Positions 35,786 through 50,400 of a DNA stretch of 64,000 bases are shown here, one piece after another. Positions within the stretch are counted from its first letter, which is position 1. Each line of letters starts with the position of its first letter. This DNA comes from Bidens hawaiensis. Lineage: Eukaryota; Streptophyta; Magnoliopsida; Asterales; Asteraceae. Position numbers and translations under genes: made by a program. The DNA is taken from NCBI GenBank assembly GCA_021521415.1, contig JAIQDT010000225.1, positions 62,001 through 126,000 on the forward strand, given 5' to 3'. The notes beneath the pieces are model-generated. The model did no database searches, was not told the DNA's origin, and saw nothing but the letters and a program-made list of their open reading frames with translations.

Positions 35786-37747
35786 GATGGTTGGTTATTA
35801 CGCACTGGCATCTCAAAACATGTTAATGCAACAGATGTTACATCTCAATGCTGAGATCGGGTCACATTCAAAATGTCCTCGTTTAATGAAGTCTAGTGAC
35901 TTTGCAAAATAGGAATCATGATTCTGAGCACATCTAGGGTCTATACACCCAGACTGTTCAAGATGTCTTAACGATGTTTATACGGTACCGATGGTGGTAG
36001 TGAAACACCTGGTCATACCCTAAAGGCTTTTACTCAGTATTCTCAAGAAGAAAAGAAAGCTTTGGAGATTAAAACAAAGGCATATTCCACGTTGATAATG
36101 GTATTACCCGAAAATATTTTCCATCAAGTGGGAAGTATTGTTATATGTGCTTCTTTGTTTCAGCACATTAAAATGAGAAGTATAGGAAATGCTGAGGAGA
36201 GTAAGAAGGTTATGCTAAAGTTTTGGCTTCAGAATTTTAACTTTTTGAAAGGAGAGACTGTTGAGGAGATGCTTACAAGGTTTAATCATCTAATCTCTGA
36301 GATGAATAAACTGAAGATGGAATCTAGTGAGGTTGATAAGATTGATACTGTTAAAAATGCTCTTCCAAGTTCTTACTCAACGTTTCTTATGGTGCTTAAA
36401 GAGAATAACTTCTTAAAAATGAAGATCTTATTGCTTTGGAATTCATTCAGAAAGTTGAAGATAGAGATTATGATTTGAAATGCCAAAAGTCATTAAAGGA
36501 AACTCAAGACCTGACATTATAATGAGGTTCTTTACCTTTGAGTAGTTCTACTGCTTCGATTAATGCATTTCTTACTCAAACGTCACAAGATGGATCTTCT
36601 CCCTTTATTGAACCAGATGTCTGTTTCATGGCATCTGGCTCAAATGCTAATTCTAGTGGATCAACTGCTAATGTCTTCTCATCACCACCGAATGTGAATA
36701 TGAAAGAGGCTAAACATAATTTTGCCTTTATTTGTGCATTTATGAATTCATATGAAAACTTGGTGGGTAGCATAATTGCTACGAGTGAATTGACTGACGA
36801 ACAATTTAATCAAATTGATCCAGATGATCTAGAATTGATGGACCTCAAATGAAACATGGCTATTATTGTATGAAAGGTGAAGAAGTTTATGCAACGAAAT
36901 GGTAAAGATTTACAGTCATTGAACAAGCGGGTTGGCTTTGACAAACTTAAGGTTAAATGTTATAATTTCCAAGAGTTCCGTCATTTTGCTAAGGAGTGTG
37001 GTAAGCCTAAGAAAGAATACAACGGACCCCGTTCTCAAGACAGAAGTTCAAGAAATAATTTTACTGAGGTGAAAGATAAACCTTCCGGGGAGATTCTTCA
37101 AAACTGCAGGATCACAAGCTACACTCAAAGTTGAAGGGATTGATTGGAATCAACGACTGATTGGCAACGAATATCAAGCTAAACTTTAAATGTTTGACCA
37201 AGTTGAAAATTTTCAAGATGCTAGTGGAGTGGGATTGACTTCTGAAAGTGAAGTTGAAACTGAATCAGACTCAGATGTCTCTTGCAACATGCAACCGACT
37301 ACTTTTGCATGCATGGCAAAAATCGACGAGGTTAGTCCTTCATCTGTTTATGTTATATTATCAGAAAGTGTGTCGTGTTCAAATTATGAAACTATTAAGT
37401 CAAAAGTTAACTTAATTAATGCTCAAAATGATTCACTAATGAAAGAATTTGCTTCAATCAAGGATACATACAGACAATCGTTTGAGTCACAAAAGAAATC
37501 TAAAGATAAAATTGATGGATCGTCTGTAAGTAATCATGATATGAAAGCAGAACTTTCAGTAAAAATGACCATTAATGAAAAACAATTCCAAGAAATTCTC
37601 AAACAAAGAACTAAGCTAACCAAGCTTGAAAATGAGGTTTTGGAGTTGAAAAGAAAACTAGACAAGTTTAGAAATATATCCATTTTTTTAAATGAAATTA
37701 TTGAAGTATCCGGTAAACAAAAGGTTTCTAAAAACTGTTTAGGTTTT
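35786..37747 (+). pseudogene. Element C gag, first part (broken)
   Basis: Begins at ATG 35786 (MVGYYALASQN). Separate open stretches cover the capsid region (36062-36478), a linker (36538-36852), a zinc knuckle (36877-37134) and a coiled-coil extension (37190-37747). The knuckle reads CYNFQEFRHFAKEC, so its second cysteine is replaced by phenylalanine. Stops occur early (TAG and TGA before 35925) and between the stretches. A donor-like GACGAG|GTTAGT at 37330/37331 falls where element B has its intron donor. Element B is inserted at 37748-37752. Confidence 0.75.
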
Positions 37748-37752
37748 GTTGA

Positions 37753-38992
37753 TGTCAGGTCCCGTTTATGATGGTCGATTCGGCTCGGATCTTAATCAAT
37801 CATGTCATAACTCACACAAAATTAATCGTGTTGACAATAGAGTTAATGACGGGTTACTATGTTTTGAAAGATGACCGTTTGTTAAATGCGGAATCAATAA
37901 CAAACATACGGTTGCAATGAGTATTCAAAATACGAAGACACACAAAGGATTCACTCAAAAGATTTCCATTTATATAACGTTAATCATACAAAAGGATAAT
38001 CGATTAGGGTTTAGAAGGAATCCTAGGACAGCCGTCACACACAAAGTATTCTCTCAATTAATGTGTCGGTCTTATCCGTATTTTTGTTTTTCGTCTCGTG
38101 TCGTGTGTGTTTGGCGGCGTGCCCTAATTATTCTATTTATAGGCCTGCCAACCTAAGACAGCTGTCATTCCTTCTAGAAACCCTATCTGATAGTACATAT
38201 TCAATTTACATATTCAAAAATATACTAAGTGTAAAACAAGTCTTCCGGGTAGGCTTTTCATTAAACTTTAGTCTCCGAGTACGCAGTGTACTCGGCCTTC
38301 CTTCAGACTTGGTAAACATAGAAGTGTACTCGGAATCAGTTTCCGGGTAGACTTTACTTAAAGAATATTTTACCAAGCAAAATATTCACCGAGTAGACTT
38401 CAATCTTCTTGGACTTATCAAACTTTGCTCGACAAATCCTTACGAGCAACCCTGTTCTTCTATGGTCCTGTTCGGCTCATTGTCAGTTGAACAACTTATT
38501 CATAAGGCGTACTCGGGAGTACATACCTTACTCGAGCAGAACCTTACTCGATATAACTTAGAGATATTCAATTAGCTCATCAAGTATACTCGAACCATAA
38601 TTATTAAAAGAATACCTTGCCCGGTCTTCCAAATACTTGGCTTCTTGGACTTGGTTGACCAAACCTTACTCGGAAGAGTAAAATACTTGGTCTTGAAGAA
38701 CAACCCTGCTTGACAAAGTGAACCTTGCTCGGATATGCAAAATAATGAACCTTACTCGGGAAAACACCAAAAAGCATACCTTGCTCGGATATCCACTTAA
38801 GAAGACTATTAGAAGTAAACCTTGCCCGGGAGGCAAAATCTCGTACTCGGCTAAGTAAAAGCTTACTCGAAGGTCCAAGGTGTGCCCGGATTCAATACTT
38901 AGCAGTTTCTGAGGAGGTTGAGAAGATTCCAATCTTCCATATTCTTCATTTAGGTCAAATCTCCTCATTTGGGTCAAACTCTTGACCCAACA
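37753..38992 (-). repeat. Element B 3' LTR
   Basis: 1240 bp. Same ends and layout as the element A LTR: U3 motif array, TATA box at 38134-38141, telo-box near 37995. It starts TGTTGGGTCAAGAG on the - strand. Confidence 0.95.
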
Positions 38993-39146
38993 ATCTCTCC
39001 ATAGATTGGAACACCTCAGCTGACCCAAAACACTCCATGGTTACTTACACTTAGCAAAATACACATCAAATTTCATAATCAAATTACATAAGTAAAAATT
39101 ACATAATCAAAAGTTTGTCCGAAGACATTACAAAGCAAAGCCTATT

Positions 39147-42100
39147 CTATCTATTTTGTCTTTTCCTTTCATTGTAGGCTGCTTGTCTTCTCAGCTGGAT
39201 TACAGATGCTGCCCTTTTTCTGAAGATATTGAGCACTTGGTAGTGAGTGTGTCCTTCTGGTATCACCAAGTCTCTTATATCAGCAAGATCATCATTGTGT
39301 AGGTATGTCAGATCTGCATCCTCTTTGATTGTTGCCAAGGCCTTTCCATCTGAGTTCCTCAGTACATAGTAACCAGTGTCTTCTTTGTATTCAACTTCAG
39401 TAATGACACCGTTCTTCTGCACTGTGTAGTTTGGCCTTCTCATCCTTCTTCCCAATCTTACACACGTATCCATGTTGGACAGTGGATTCTGATCTCGGAC
39501 TCTTATCTTGTAGTTCAGTTCAGCCCTGTCCATTCTCTTCATTTTCTCTGACCTTTTTGACTTGTGGAGTTGGATCATTTTCCAACTTCTCTTTTCTTTC
39601 AAAAATCTGAATCCATCAGCAGCCTGTTCCTGTAAGTACTTAGATAAATCATTCATCTGTCTTCCTGCTGATCTGTCCCTGTTTCTGAAGTCATACAAGT
39701 GAAGTGTGGCCATCCTTCTTAATTGATCTTCATTATACTCACGGAAGTCACTTCTGACCACAATCTCCCTTAGCAATCTGCTCTCCATGATCACTCTAAG
39801 AGAATCAGTAACTGAATCATAGTACAGCTCTCTGGGTAGATCCACATCAGACTGTGGTCTTGTTCTTTGTTGTACTGAGCTGCTTGATTCTCCTCTTCCT
39901 CCTTGCCCTCTTCCTCTTGGTAATCTTTGATGGATTGGAGGTCTGAATGGAATTGATTTCTTGGGCTTTTGAGGTCCCAAGTTGAATGTTTTCACATATA
40001 TGGCTTCCACCATCTCAGTAGGAAGGTTTGCTATCTCCACAATATCATGTCCTGCTTCCTCCAGTTCAATTAACATTTTGATCATTCCTGGAGTTCTTGC
40101 TAGTCCAGCAGGTACAAATCTGCCATCAGCATAGTATCTGGGATTCTCTCATTCCCTCAATGCATTTTCCCACTCATCCTTTTGCAGATAGAACAGAGTC
40201 TTCAAATCCTCTTTTTCCAAAACATTGAAATCTGCTTCAGTCATCCCTCTCTTGTTTATCATTATGTTTCTTAGGATGCTGATCATTTCCTCATTCTCCC
40301 AAGGCATGAATGGTTCAGTTTCTTGTTCAGGTTTGACATCTTCTTGAGGGATAGGAATTTCAACAGGTTTGACTTGCTCCTTTTCCTTCTCCCTTAAGGT
40401 CTGAATTCTTCTTTTCTTCTTTGGAGGCTCATCAGGTAGTTCAGTTTGAATTGTGCTCTCAGTATAGACCCTTTTAACTCTTTCTCTTTTCTTTTGGAAT
40501 ACTGGTCAAATACTGCCTCTTTACTCAGATTTCTTACAACTTCAGGCTTCATGCCTTTCTCAATCAAATATCCACACATACCATCATATTTCTTCCAATT
40601 CCACCTTATCATCCTGTTTCACAAACTTTTCTGAAACTATCTCTTTCTCACTGTTGTAAAGATCTTGAATTTGTTCAGCAGTGTATTTTTCTAAGGCAGC
40701 TTCAGGATAGCCTCTAACTTTCAAATAAGTTTTATAATGCTCAGTATTTTTCTTTCTCTTCTCAAGCTTCTTTAAGACTTCCTCTGCATTGATTTCAATG
40801 TTTCCCCTTTGAATATAAGTCTCTTTAGCTTGAGGGGTCTCAGCAGTGGAGCTTGTTCCAACTTTCTCACCTCCTTGATCAGGGTTGTCATCACCCTCTT
40901 CATCAGACTCCTCAGAGTCATCCTCCTCATCATCTGATAGATCAATCATGGCATCTATTTTGGGTTCATCAGAGGCAGGATGCTCTGGTTCAGAAACATT
41001 TTCATCTTTATCAGGAACATTAACATCAGGGACCCCTGGTAATTTTTCTCCTGGTTTCAGTGTTTGCAAGGGAATTGCCCTGATTGGTTCATCATCAGTC
41101 TGCTTAGCAGATCTCTTCCTTCTTTCATAAGTCTTTTCAAATCTTCTTTCTCCCTAGTTACCAGTAGGGTCCTTTTTCATGTCCTCTTTTACTTGTTCAA
41201 CCCATTTCTTGGCAGCCATAGTTGCAATTGACTCGCCAATTTCTTCAGGTATAATCATTTCATTGGTTGATGGTTCAGCAGCAGTTTCTGATGTTTGACT
41301 TTTAGATTGAAACATGCTAACCACTGTGCCCAAAGAGTTTTCCACTTCCTCAACCCTTTTCATCTTAATCAATACCTCAATAATTTCTTGATCAGCCTCA
41401 TCTTCAGTCAGTTCTTTTTCAATGTTGGCTTGTCTGATCAATAAGTCTTGCTGTGCTAACTCTTCTTCTGTCAAGGAATGGGCAATTGCTTCCCTTTCCA
41501 TTGACTCTTTAATCAGTCTTTCTTTCTCAGCAAGAGCAACAGTAGCAGCAGTATCTACAAAGGATACATCTTTTTCAACATACACAGCAGGCTCTTCCTC
41601 TGTTGCTATCCCTTTACCTTTTCTTTCCTTTTTCTCAACTGCTCTTCATCTTCTTCTTCATCAGAAGTTTCATATTCATCAATTCCTTTGAACAGTTGAT
41701 CTAATTCAGAATCATGCTCTGCCCTCTTGGAACTAACTTCTTGATCATCTTCAGGTTCAGTGTTTACCAGTTCCTCAGTAGTAGCATCCACATTTACATT
41801 TTCAACAGTCATCTCTTCATCCATGATCTCAGTTAGTTCTTCTGTAATCACATTCTCATCATCATTTGACTTTTCATTTTCATTTGTTTCCTCCCCACAC
41901 ACTTCTACTTCATTTTCATCACTAACATCATAGTCATTCATAATCATTTTCAAACCATCAATATTTTCAACACTTTCTTCATCAGTCATACCCACATCAT
42001 CATCATTTATATTCTCCCCCTGTTTTGGGGCAGCTGAGGTTTTCTCAACCTCCTGCTCCAGGGTTCGAATCAACACTTCAGCCTCTACTAGTCTCTGCAG

Positions 42101-43429
42101 CAACTTCACATTCTCTCCAGTCACCTCCTCATTCCTCAATTTCAACTCCTAATTTTCTTTCAACACTTCCTCAATTTTCCTTCTTAACTCAGCATTCTCC
42201 AACATTAGATCAATATTTCTTTGAAGTGTGTTATCTTGTTGGCTTGAGGGTGAGGTTGTAGGTAATGTCTCATAAGTGGTTTGTTCAGTGATGGATGGGG
42301 ATTGTGTGTGTTGTGTGCTAGGTATAAATGGTTCTGATTGGATTTGGCTTATAAGTGGTGAAGTATGTGATTGTGGTGAGTGTTGTGTTGAGGTTTCAGG
42401 TTGGTCTAAGGTAAAGGATTGAGGTGGTGTTTGATGTGGTGAGGTTGGTGGTGGTGAGTGTGGTAGTGTTGGGATTGGTTGTTCAATTTCTTCTCTTTGC
42501 TCCCCTTGTTCTTGTGACATAATTTCCATCTCCAAACCATCTCCACCGTCATTGCCATCAACATCATCATCAGAGTCTCCTTCAGCACTCTCATCATCAC
42601 TCCCTTCTTCCTCCTCTGAGCTCAGCTCAGGCACAGGCATAACAGCCAGATCATGGTTTAACAACCAAGGTAAAATTTCAAATGGAACACTTGCATCAAA
42701 GTTATTAGAGACACCTGGATTTTTTATTCTCTTGTAAGCATCAGGATCTTGCAGTTTATGTGTGTCTCCAATTGTTGGTAAATCTTGTAAGGTGCTGTTG
42801 AATATGATCTGCAGGAATCTTGGGTACTGCAAAAATCTCCTTCTCTCTGGTTTCTTTAGATTCCCTACTAGCCCATCAAAAATCATCTTGGAAAAGGTAA
42901 AGGGCAGATCAAAGATAGTTCCAACTGTGGCATTTGCTAGATCATGACTCATCAGAGTCCATGATCCCTTCCTCGGAGCAAATCCATGAATAATGTGGTG
43001 AATCAGAAATCTGTACAGCATCAGAAATAAACCCTTCTGAAACTGTCCCTCATGGACATTTCCTTGATACCCCATTGTTTCTTTGAAAATCTTCAATAGA
43101 TGCTTTGTATCAATGTTTATGTGGTTGTGATCATCATCATTCAGTCTTAAACACCTTCTGATCAACCTTTCAGTGATCTGTATCTCCTGTCTGGCCACGG
43201 TTGCCTCTATTCGTCTTTCATTACCGTCTTCAACTAGCTCTGCTGATCTCCAGAAATCCAAGGAGTGATTTCTGTAAATAGTTGGACTTTCAGTGAGAGC
43301 GAAGCTGATATTTGACCGTGCCATCCATAATATAATCCGAGCCATCGGTTCATTCTCTGGTGTAACTTGTAGTAACGCGAACATGTTGTGCTTTGGCTCA
43401 AAAACATACTTTGGCTCGTTATCTGCCAT
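39147..43429 (-). pseudogene. Element B ORF3, extra post-pol protein (broken)
   Basis: Same protein as element A ORF3, starting MADNEP at 43429 directly after a splice acceptor. The N-terminal conserved region, acidic run, Pro/Ser/Thr/Gln-rich linker, coiled coil and acidic middle are present, and the C-terminal part is intact at 39147-40085. Breaks: TAG at 42149-42151, a one-base deletion near 41620 (a C run shorter than in A), TAG at 41154-41156, a frameshift near 40600, and further breaks between 40394 and 40085. Since A and B are broken at different places, the unbroken ancestor can be inferred to have been one continuous frame. No membrane segment or signal peptide is seen, so it is not an obvious envelope. 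Function unknown. Confidence 0.8.
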
Positions 43430-43431
43430 AT

Positions 43432-43657
43432 CTGCAATTAACAAACAAACATATTCAAAGTGAAATTAGACATAAAGTTTAATACTTTAGACAATTTCAA
43501 GTTATAAAAATGAAGAAGAAAGAAAGAAATCTTCAAGAACCTGTTCTTCGACAAATTAATAACCTAAAACACATAAACAGAGTGTTAGTACCCGAATACA
43601 TAATCAAGCCACATTACAATCAAATCGTGATCGGAAAACATAATATTTAATGCATAC
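43432..43657 (-). other. 5'-UTR intron of element B ORF3
   Basis: Donor CTCG|GTATGC at 43658/43657, acceptor GTTAATTGCAG ending at 43432, 226 nt. The flanking sequence matches that of element A while GT and AG are unchanged. Confidence 0.6.
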
Positions 43658-43801
43658 CGAGTCGGAATTAGAAGGCTGACAAAAATTAGTTTGGATTAAG
43701 ATTGAATTTGATAAGTCGGTTATTTTTCTTAGTAAGGGAGGTTTTGCAGTGGAAGGAGAGAGATAGAGGGAAATAATGTTGAAAAATTTGCCTAAGTCCC
43801 T

Positions 43802-43809
43802 CTTCTATA
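43802..43809 (-). promoter_or_regulatory. ORF3 TATA-like box (element B)
   Basis: TATAGAAG where element A has TATAAAAG, in a conserved context (CAAAAGGG before, AGGGACTT after). A weaker box than in A. Confidence 0.45.
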
Positions 43810-46800
43810 CCCTTTTGAAAGTGGGTTTTAAATGCTTTTTGTCCTTTTGTGAATTATTAGCTGTCAACCAGTAACGTTATCCACTTGATATATTAAAAAC
43901 ATTTAATCTCATTTAAGATCATAAGACCTTACTCGAAAAATTAATTTATCCAAAGTCTACTCGGTCTACTTCTACTAACAAACCTTACTCGGTCAAACTT
44001 TACTCGAAAAATTTTCATTTTGAATATAAAGTTTGCCCGAATACTTTCATTTTCAAATCATGCTCGATTAAGTAAATTAATTTAAAGTTAAGACATAATG
44101 AAGAAAGCTTACCCGAAATACTAAATTTCTTGAGAAATAAATCACAAGACTAACAATCAAGCACAGTTATCAAATAAACATTCTTACTAAGAATCAATTA
44201 AGACCCTCACAAAGAATTCCCAAATTCAAATTAAAACTTAACTAGCATGAACCCTAAAAATCATAATCACTAACATATTCAAACAACGTATTCATTCAAG
44301 TATGAATCTAAACAATTTCATCATACCAATTCACATATTCAAGTAACGTATTCATTCAAGTATGCTCGTATACATAGTGTGCTCGACCACTCTTTCAAAT
44401 GTAAAGTGTGTTCAGACAACAGTCTTATGTAAAGTATACCCGAATAACTTTCATATAGTACAAAGTGTGCTCGAAAAGAAATTCTAGCAGACAGTGTACA
44501 CGGAAAGTTAAAGTTTTAAAAATTACCAAGTATATTGAAGGAACACAAGTGTACCCGAAATATAAAGTGTGCTCGGAAAACAAAGTTTCCCCGAAAACAC
44601 TTGTAATTTCAAAGAAATCATAAACACACATATCACAGAGCATGCTCGGAATGAAATTAAACACATAAACATTTAAGTGTGTTATAGTCTAAAATTTCAT
44701 AGAGCTTGCTCGAAAATCCTAAGTTAGCACTAAGCTTGCTAGGATAAACACATTCAATCATCAGGTATGCCCTTGCTCGAGGGAACTCAACATATCAAAT
44801 CATACCCTAAAAATGACAAACTTAAACAGTAACATCTAAGCGTGTCCGGAAAGATTAACAAGTCTTTCCTAACAACATATTCACTCAAAGCTTACTCGGT
44901 GTACTTACTCAAGTTCACAAAGTTTGCTTGAAAACACAATCAGCATATAACATGCATAGCTTACTCGAAGCTAACATATAACATGCATAGCTTACTCGAA
45001 ACAAGAATTTCTTGTTAACAGTTAGCTATTTCAACACATAATCATCTCAAGACTTCAAGCTTACTCGGGAGAATGAGTGCAACAGTGTACTCTACCCGAA
45101 AAGTGTAAACACTTCAAAGTATGCTCGAAAATCATAAAGTTAGTTAGAAATGACTAAGCTTACTCGGAAAGGTTGAAAACTATCATCCCTTACCCGAAAC
45201 AACATATTCACACATCGAGAACTGTTTTGTACTCGGAAAGGTTAAACCTTACCTGAAAATACATATTCAAACAGTTTGTGCTCGAGAAAGTTATAAATCA
45301 TCAAACCTTACTCGAACTTACATATTCAGACATAATCAACTATTTTGTACTCGGAAAGGTTAAACCTTACCCGAAAATACATATTCAAACAGTTTGTGCT
45401 CGAGAAGGTTATAAATCATCAAACCTTACTCGAACTTTCATATTCAGCCTATTTTAGGCAAAATGCAACACTGTTTGACTTAAACCACTTTTCAAAGACA
45501 TTTCTGAGTTATGTATCATTTCAGAACATAGTTTAAGATCAAATGGTGCATTTAGAGATCAAATTTCAGTTATACTTCACTTCAAAACAATTTCTTTTAT
45601 AAACTGAAAAGATCTCAGGAATGGGATCATATTGACTAATTAGCTTTCTCAATACTTAACTCTCAGCATTATTATGACAACTTAGATAGGTTAACAGCAG
45701 GTATAAACTTAGCATGATTTTCATCTTTTTAGTGATATTATTAAGGTTCAATTTGAGCATAATGCAATAATGGTCAACACCGTGCTATGATGCCTCATAT
45801 CTCTTCTCAAAGCTTATTTGGCTTTCCCCAGATCACCCCAATTTGACTCCAACCCCCCGTATTTGGTCAAAAATAGTTTTTGTATGACAGAACTTATTGT
45901 ATTTTTGAACTTTTGATATTCAAACATGTATAGAGGTTGAACATTGGACTTACAGTTAGCAACATGCCTTTCATTCAAGATGAGACAGATTTTGTCAACA
46001 TCTTTGTAGTTCTTGTTGTAACCCTCTTGTTTGATAAAATATTTAAAACACTTATCAACTTTTGGTTGATTTATTCATTCTTCCCCTTGTTTTTGATATT
46101 TTCTCAAATTTTCTTAAAGCATGTTCTTTGTCATGTTAAAAAAAATGTTTCATTTTGGTTGACCAAATAACAACAGGCTCGTGTATGACTGGGTAATCAC
46201 TTTTCTGCTATATCATTCGGAGAGATCTATCTTGATACATGCAAAACAAATATGCATCTCCACATAAAGATTAGCATATTCATTATGTTTATATCACCTT
46301 AGATTTTACATCATCATGGGAAAGCAACCATACATGTTAATGACTATACTAAGGCCTTTTTTAGCTTATTAATTCCATATGATCAGCTAAGTAGTCAATG
46401 TACTATCATTTCCCATTAAACACAGTTTAATATTCAATCACCCCAATTTCTCTTCATTGTCAGGTTAATGGCTATCCTGTTTGACCAAAGGTGGTTAACA
46501 GGACCAAACATACATGTGAATATATGTCTTTTCAAAGTCAGAGCTATTGACATAGTTTTAAGTGAAGAAATAAGAAACAAGTTATAATTGCCCCAAATGC
46601 ATTAAGTTTTTCAGGTCAATGGCTATCCTTTGAATCTATAGAGATTTAAGAACCAAACATACATAGGTGCATGTCCTTCCAACTGGGCAAGTGACATAAT
46701 TTTCAGCAAAAATAACTGTTTGAGATCTTTCCCTTTAAAAATCCTTCTTTTAAGCTTCTCAAAAGCTTGAACTGAATAATCTTATCATATCTCAACACCA

Positions 46801-47428
46801 TTAATCAACTTGCTCATGTTTTGACCAAAATATAGTATTTATGCAAAATTCATTAGAAAATTCATTTTATCACTTAATTTTGTCATAAAGCACATTTTGA
46901 CATAAACAGTTGCATCACATACTCAAATCTTAATCATTCTTTCATCATCAAGAAAAACAGACTTTACTCACATTCAATGTCTATTCTATCTTAACAACTT
47001 CGGAAGATCAGATTAAGAACATATTCAAGTAACCATAAACATGTGATTACACATGACATTATATAAGCAATTAATCTCACCTAAACAGATCAAACTACTT
47101 ATCATAACATCAGATCAGTTAACATAATAGGCAAGGATTATCATCAATTTCAAACACATTGCACATATAGTTACTTAACCATCTATCAGTTAACTTCAAA
47201 ACAGTGACATAATCAAAACATATTCAATATGTGTAATCTCTAAGAAAATAATCAGTTGTCACAGAGAGACTTACATAGAAACAGTTAAGTCACATAGCAT
47301 AGAACATACTCAGTAACATATTTAGCAACATATTCAGCCACATATTCAACACCAAATTCAACATGTGTGACCTCTTCTAAAATATTCAAGTAACGCATAG
47401 AGGTACACAACCAAGCACACATCCTAAA
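43810..47428 (-). repeat. Element B spacer with CG-motif array
   Basis: Counterpart of the element A spacer. TTRCYCGR-type words are dense from about 43920 to 45440, including diverged tandem units around 45220-45440; the remainder is AT-rich and non-coding. Confidence 0.7.
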
Positions 47429-50400
47429 TCAGATTTCATCAGAGTTGATCATTCCCAGGGCTTTCAAAAGAAAGTTGAACCTGGTTCTATCAAGTGGTTT
47501 GGTGAATAGGTCAGCCAGATTATCACTTGTATCAACTCTTTGCATTTCAATCAAACCTTTTTCACTGCAATCTCTGATTAAGTGATGTCTGATTTCAATG
47601 TGCTTAGTCTTAGAATGTTGCACAGGATTCTTAACAGTAAAATATGCAGCAGTATTATCAATCAGAATAGGGGTGTTTAGAAAGTTCAAACCATAGTCCA
47701 TCATCTGATTCTGAATCCAGAGAACTTGTGCACAGCAGGCAGATGCAACAACATATTCAGCTTCTGCAGTGGAGATTGACACAGTGGTCTGTTTCTTGCA
47801 TTGCAATGACACTAGCCTTTAACTCAAAAACTGGTATCCTCCTGATGTTGACTTTTTACTTATATTGCATCCATCATAATCACTGTCTGTATATGCAATC
47901 AGATCAAAGGATTGGTTCTTTGGATACCAAATCCCTAAGTCTGGTCTTCCCTTCAAATATCTGAATATTCTCTTCACAACATTCATGTGGGAGACTTTTG
48001 GATTTGATTGGAACCTAGCACATACACACACAGCAAACATGATATCCGGTCTTGTTGCAGTCAGATACATCAGAGATCCAATCTTGGCTCTGTATTCATG
48101 TTCATCAACTGACTCCCCCTTTTCGTCAACTATCATCTTTTCTTTGGTGTCCATTGGAGTTGAGGCAGCCTTGTAGCCATGACAGTTGAACTTATTCAGA
48201 ATGTCCTGCACATACTTAGCTTGGTGAATGAAGATTCCTTCATCCTTTTGTTGAACTTGCAGTCCCAGAAAGAAATTCATTTCACCCATGGAACTCATGC
48301 TGTACTTGGACTTCATCACCTCTTCAGACTCCAAACACATATTTTCATTTGTAGATCCAAAGATGATATCATCAACATAGACTTGTAAAAGCAGCAAATC
48401 TGACCCTTTTCTTCTGTAGAAGAGTGTCTTGTCAATGGCTCCCCTTGTGAAGCCATTTTCAAGTAAATGAGTTGATAACTCATCATATCATGCTCTAGGA
48501 ACCTGATGCAATCCATAAAGGGCTTTGTTTAAATTATACACCCTGTTTGGATACATGGGATCCTCAAAACCTGGTGGTTGAGCCACATACACTTCTTCAT
48601 CAATCTTTCCATTAAGGAATGCAGATTTGACATCAAGCTGGAATACTTTAATGTTCTTTGAGGCAGCATATGCAAGAAAAATCCTTATGGCTTCCAGTCT
48701 TGCAACTGGTGCAAACACTTCCTCAAAGTCTATCCCTTCCTTTTGAAGACAACCTAGTGCTACAAGTCTAGCTTTGTTCTTAATCACCAAACCCCTTTCA
48801 TCCCTTTTGTTTCTGAACACCCATTTGGTTCCAATTGCATATCTATCATGTGGCTTGTCTACAAGATCCCATACATGTAAATCTCTAAACTGGTCCAATT
48901 TCTCTTGCATTGCCTCTACCCAACTATTGTCTTTTAAAGCTTGAGCAATATTCTTTGGTTCTAATTGGGATAGAAAGCAAGAGTACAGACAGATGTTAGC
49001 AATCTCAGAATGACTCCTTGTTACTCTTTCATGCAAGTCACCACTGATATTTTCAGCAGGATGATTCTTTTCAACAGTAGGAGTTTGTATTATCATATTT
49101 GTAGACAAATTTGTGTCAAGATTTGTTTCATTGATTTCAGGTTCTTCAATGATCAAATCAGCTTCTGCATCATGAAACTCTGGTGCTTCATCATTGGTTT
49201 GTCCTGAAGTGGATGTACCATTGTTTCCCAGATTCAAACTTTGAAACAAGTCTTGAAATCTTGCTATTGTTGCAGCTTCTTCATCATTTGATTTGTTGCC
49301 TGTGTCACTCCCATTCTGAACATGATCAATTTGTACATAAGGAATATCTTGACTTGTCATTTCCTGATCTTGTTCAATGTCATTGTTTGAGGAGCTTTTC
49401 ATAAAATTGTATTCCTTTTCTTTTCTAGCAACCTTCTTCCACAATTCTTCCAAGTCCAGGTCTTTCTTCTTACTCTCTTCAATCACACTGGTCTTGTAGA
49501 ATGAATCATCAAAGTCTTCAGAATAAATCTTGAATGACTTTATTAACTTTTCATGATCAAACAGCCATGTTGCACCACTGACTGTGTTGAATTGATTCTC
49601 ATTAAAAATAATGTCAGATGACTCTATCACACTCATGTGATCTTTCACATAAACTCTGTATGCCTTTGAGTGAGTAGAATATCCAACAAAGAAACAGTCT
49701 AGTGACTTAGTTTGAAACTTGTTCAAATAGTCTCTAGTGTTCAATAAAAAACATTTGCATCCAAAGGGCTTGAAGAACTTGATGTAAGGCTTTCTATTGT
49801 TGAAAATCTCATAAGGAGTTTTATCATGCCTTTTGTTCATAAGCACTCTGTTCTGAACATAACAAGCAGTGTTGATTGCTTCAGCCCAGAATGTGACAGG
49901 TAAGTTAGCATCAGCCAACATGGTTCTTGCATCTTCTATTAGTGTTATGTTTCTCCTTTCTGCAACACCATTTTGTTCAGGAGTTATTGGAGCTGAAAAT
50001 TGTTGCATTATTCCTTTCAGAGCACAAAATTCTTCCATAACTCCATTTTTGAACTCAGTACCATTGTCACTTCTCATCATCTTCACTTTCTTATTCAATT
50101 TGTTTTCAATCATTGTAACACAACCCTTAATCAACTCAGCAGTCTCATCTTTGGTACTTAGGAAATAAACCCAAGTATATATTGAATAGTCATCAATGAT
50201 CACCAAACAGTATCTCTTCTTTCCAATACTTGGTACACTCACAGGACCAAAAAGATCCATGTGAAGTAAGTCAAGAGGTTGATCAATTGAATTGATGAGC
50301 TTTGTCTTATGAGTAGACTTGTGTTGTTTTCCCTTCTGACATGAGTCACAATGATCATCAAACTTAAATTCTCTTGTAGGCAAACCAATCACATGTTCAC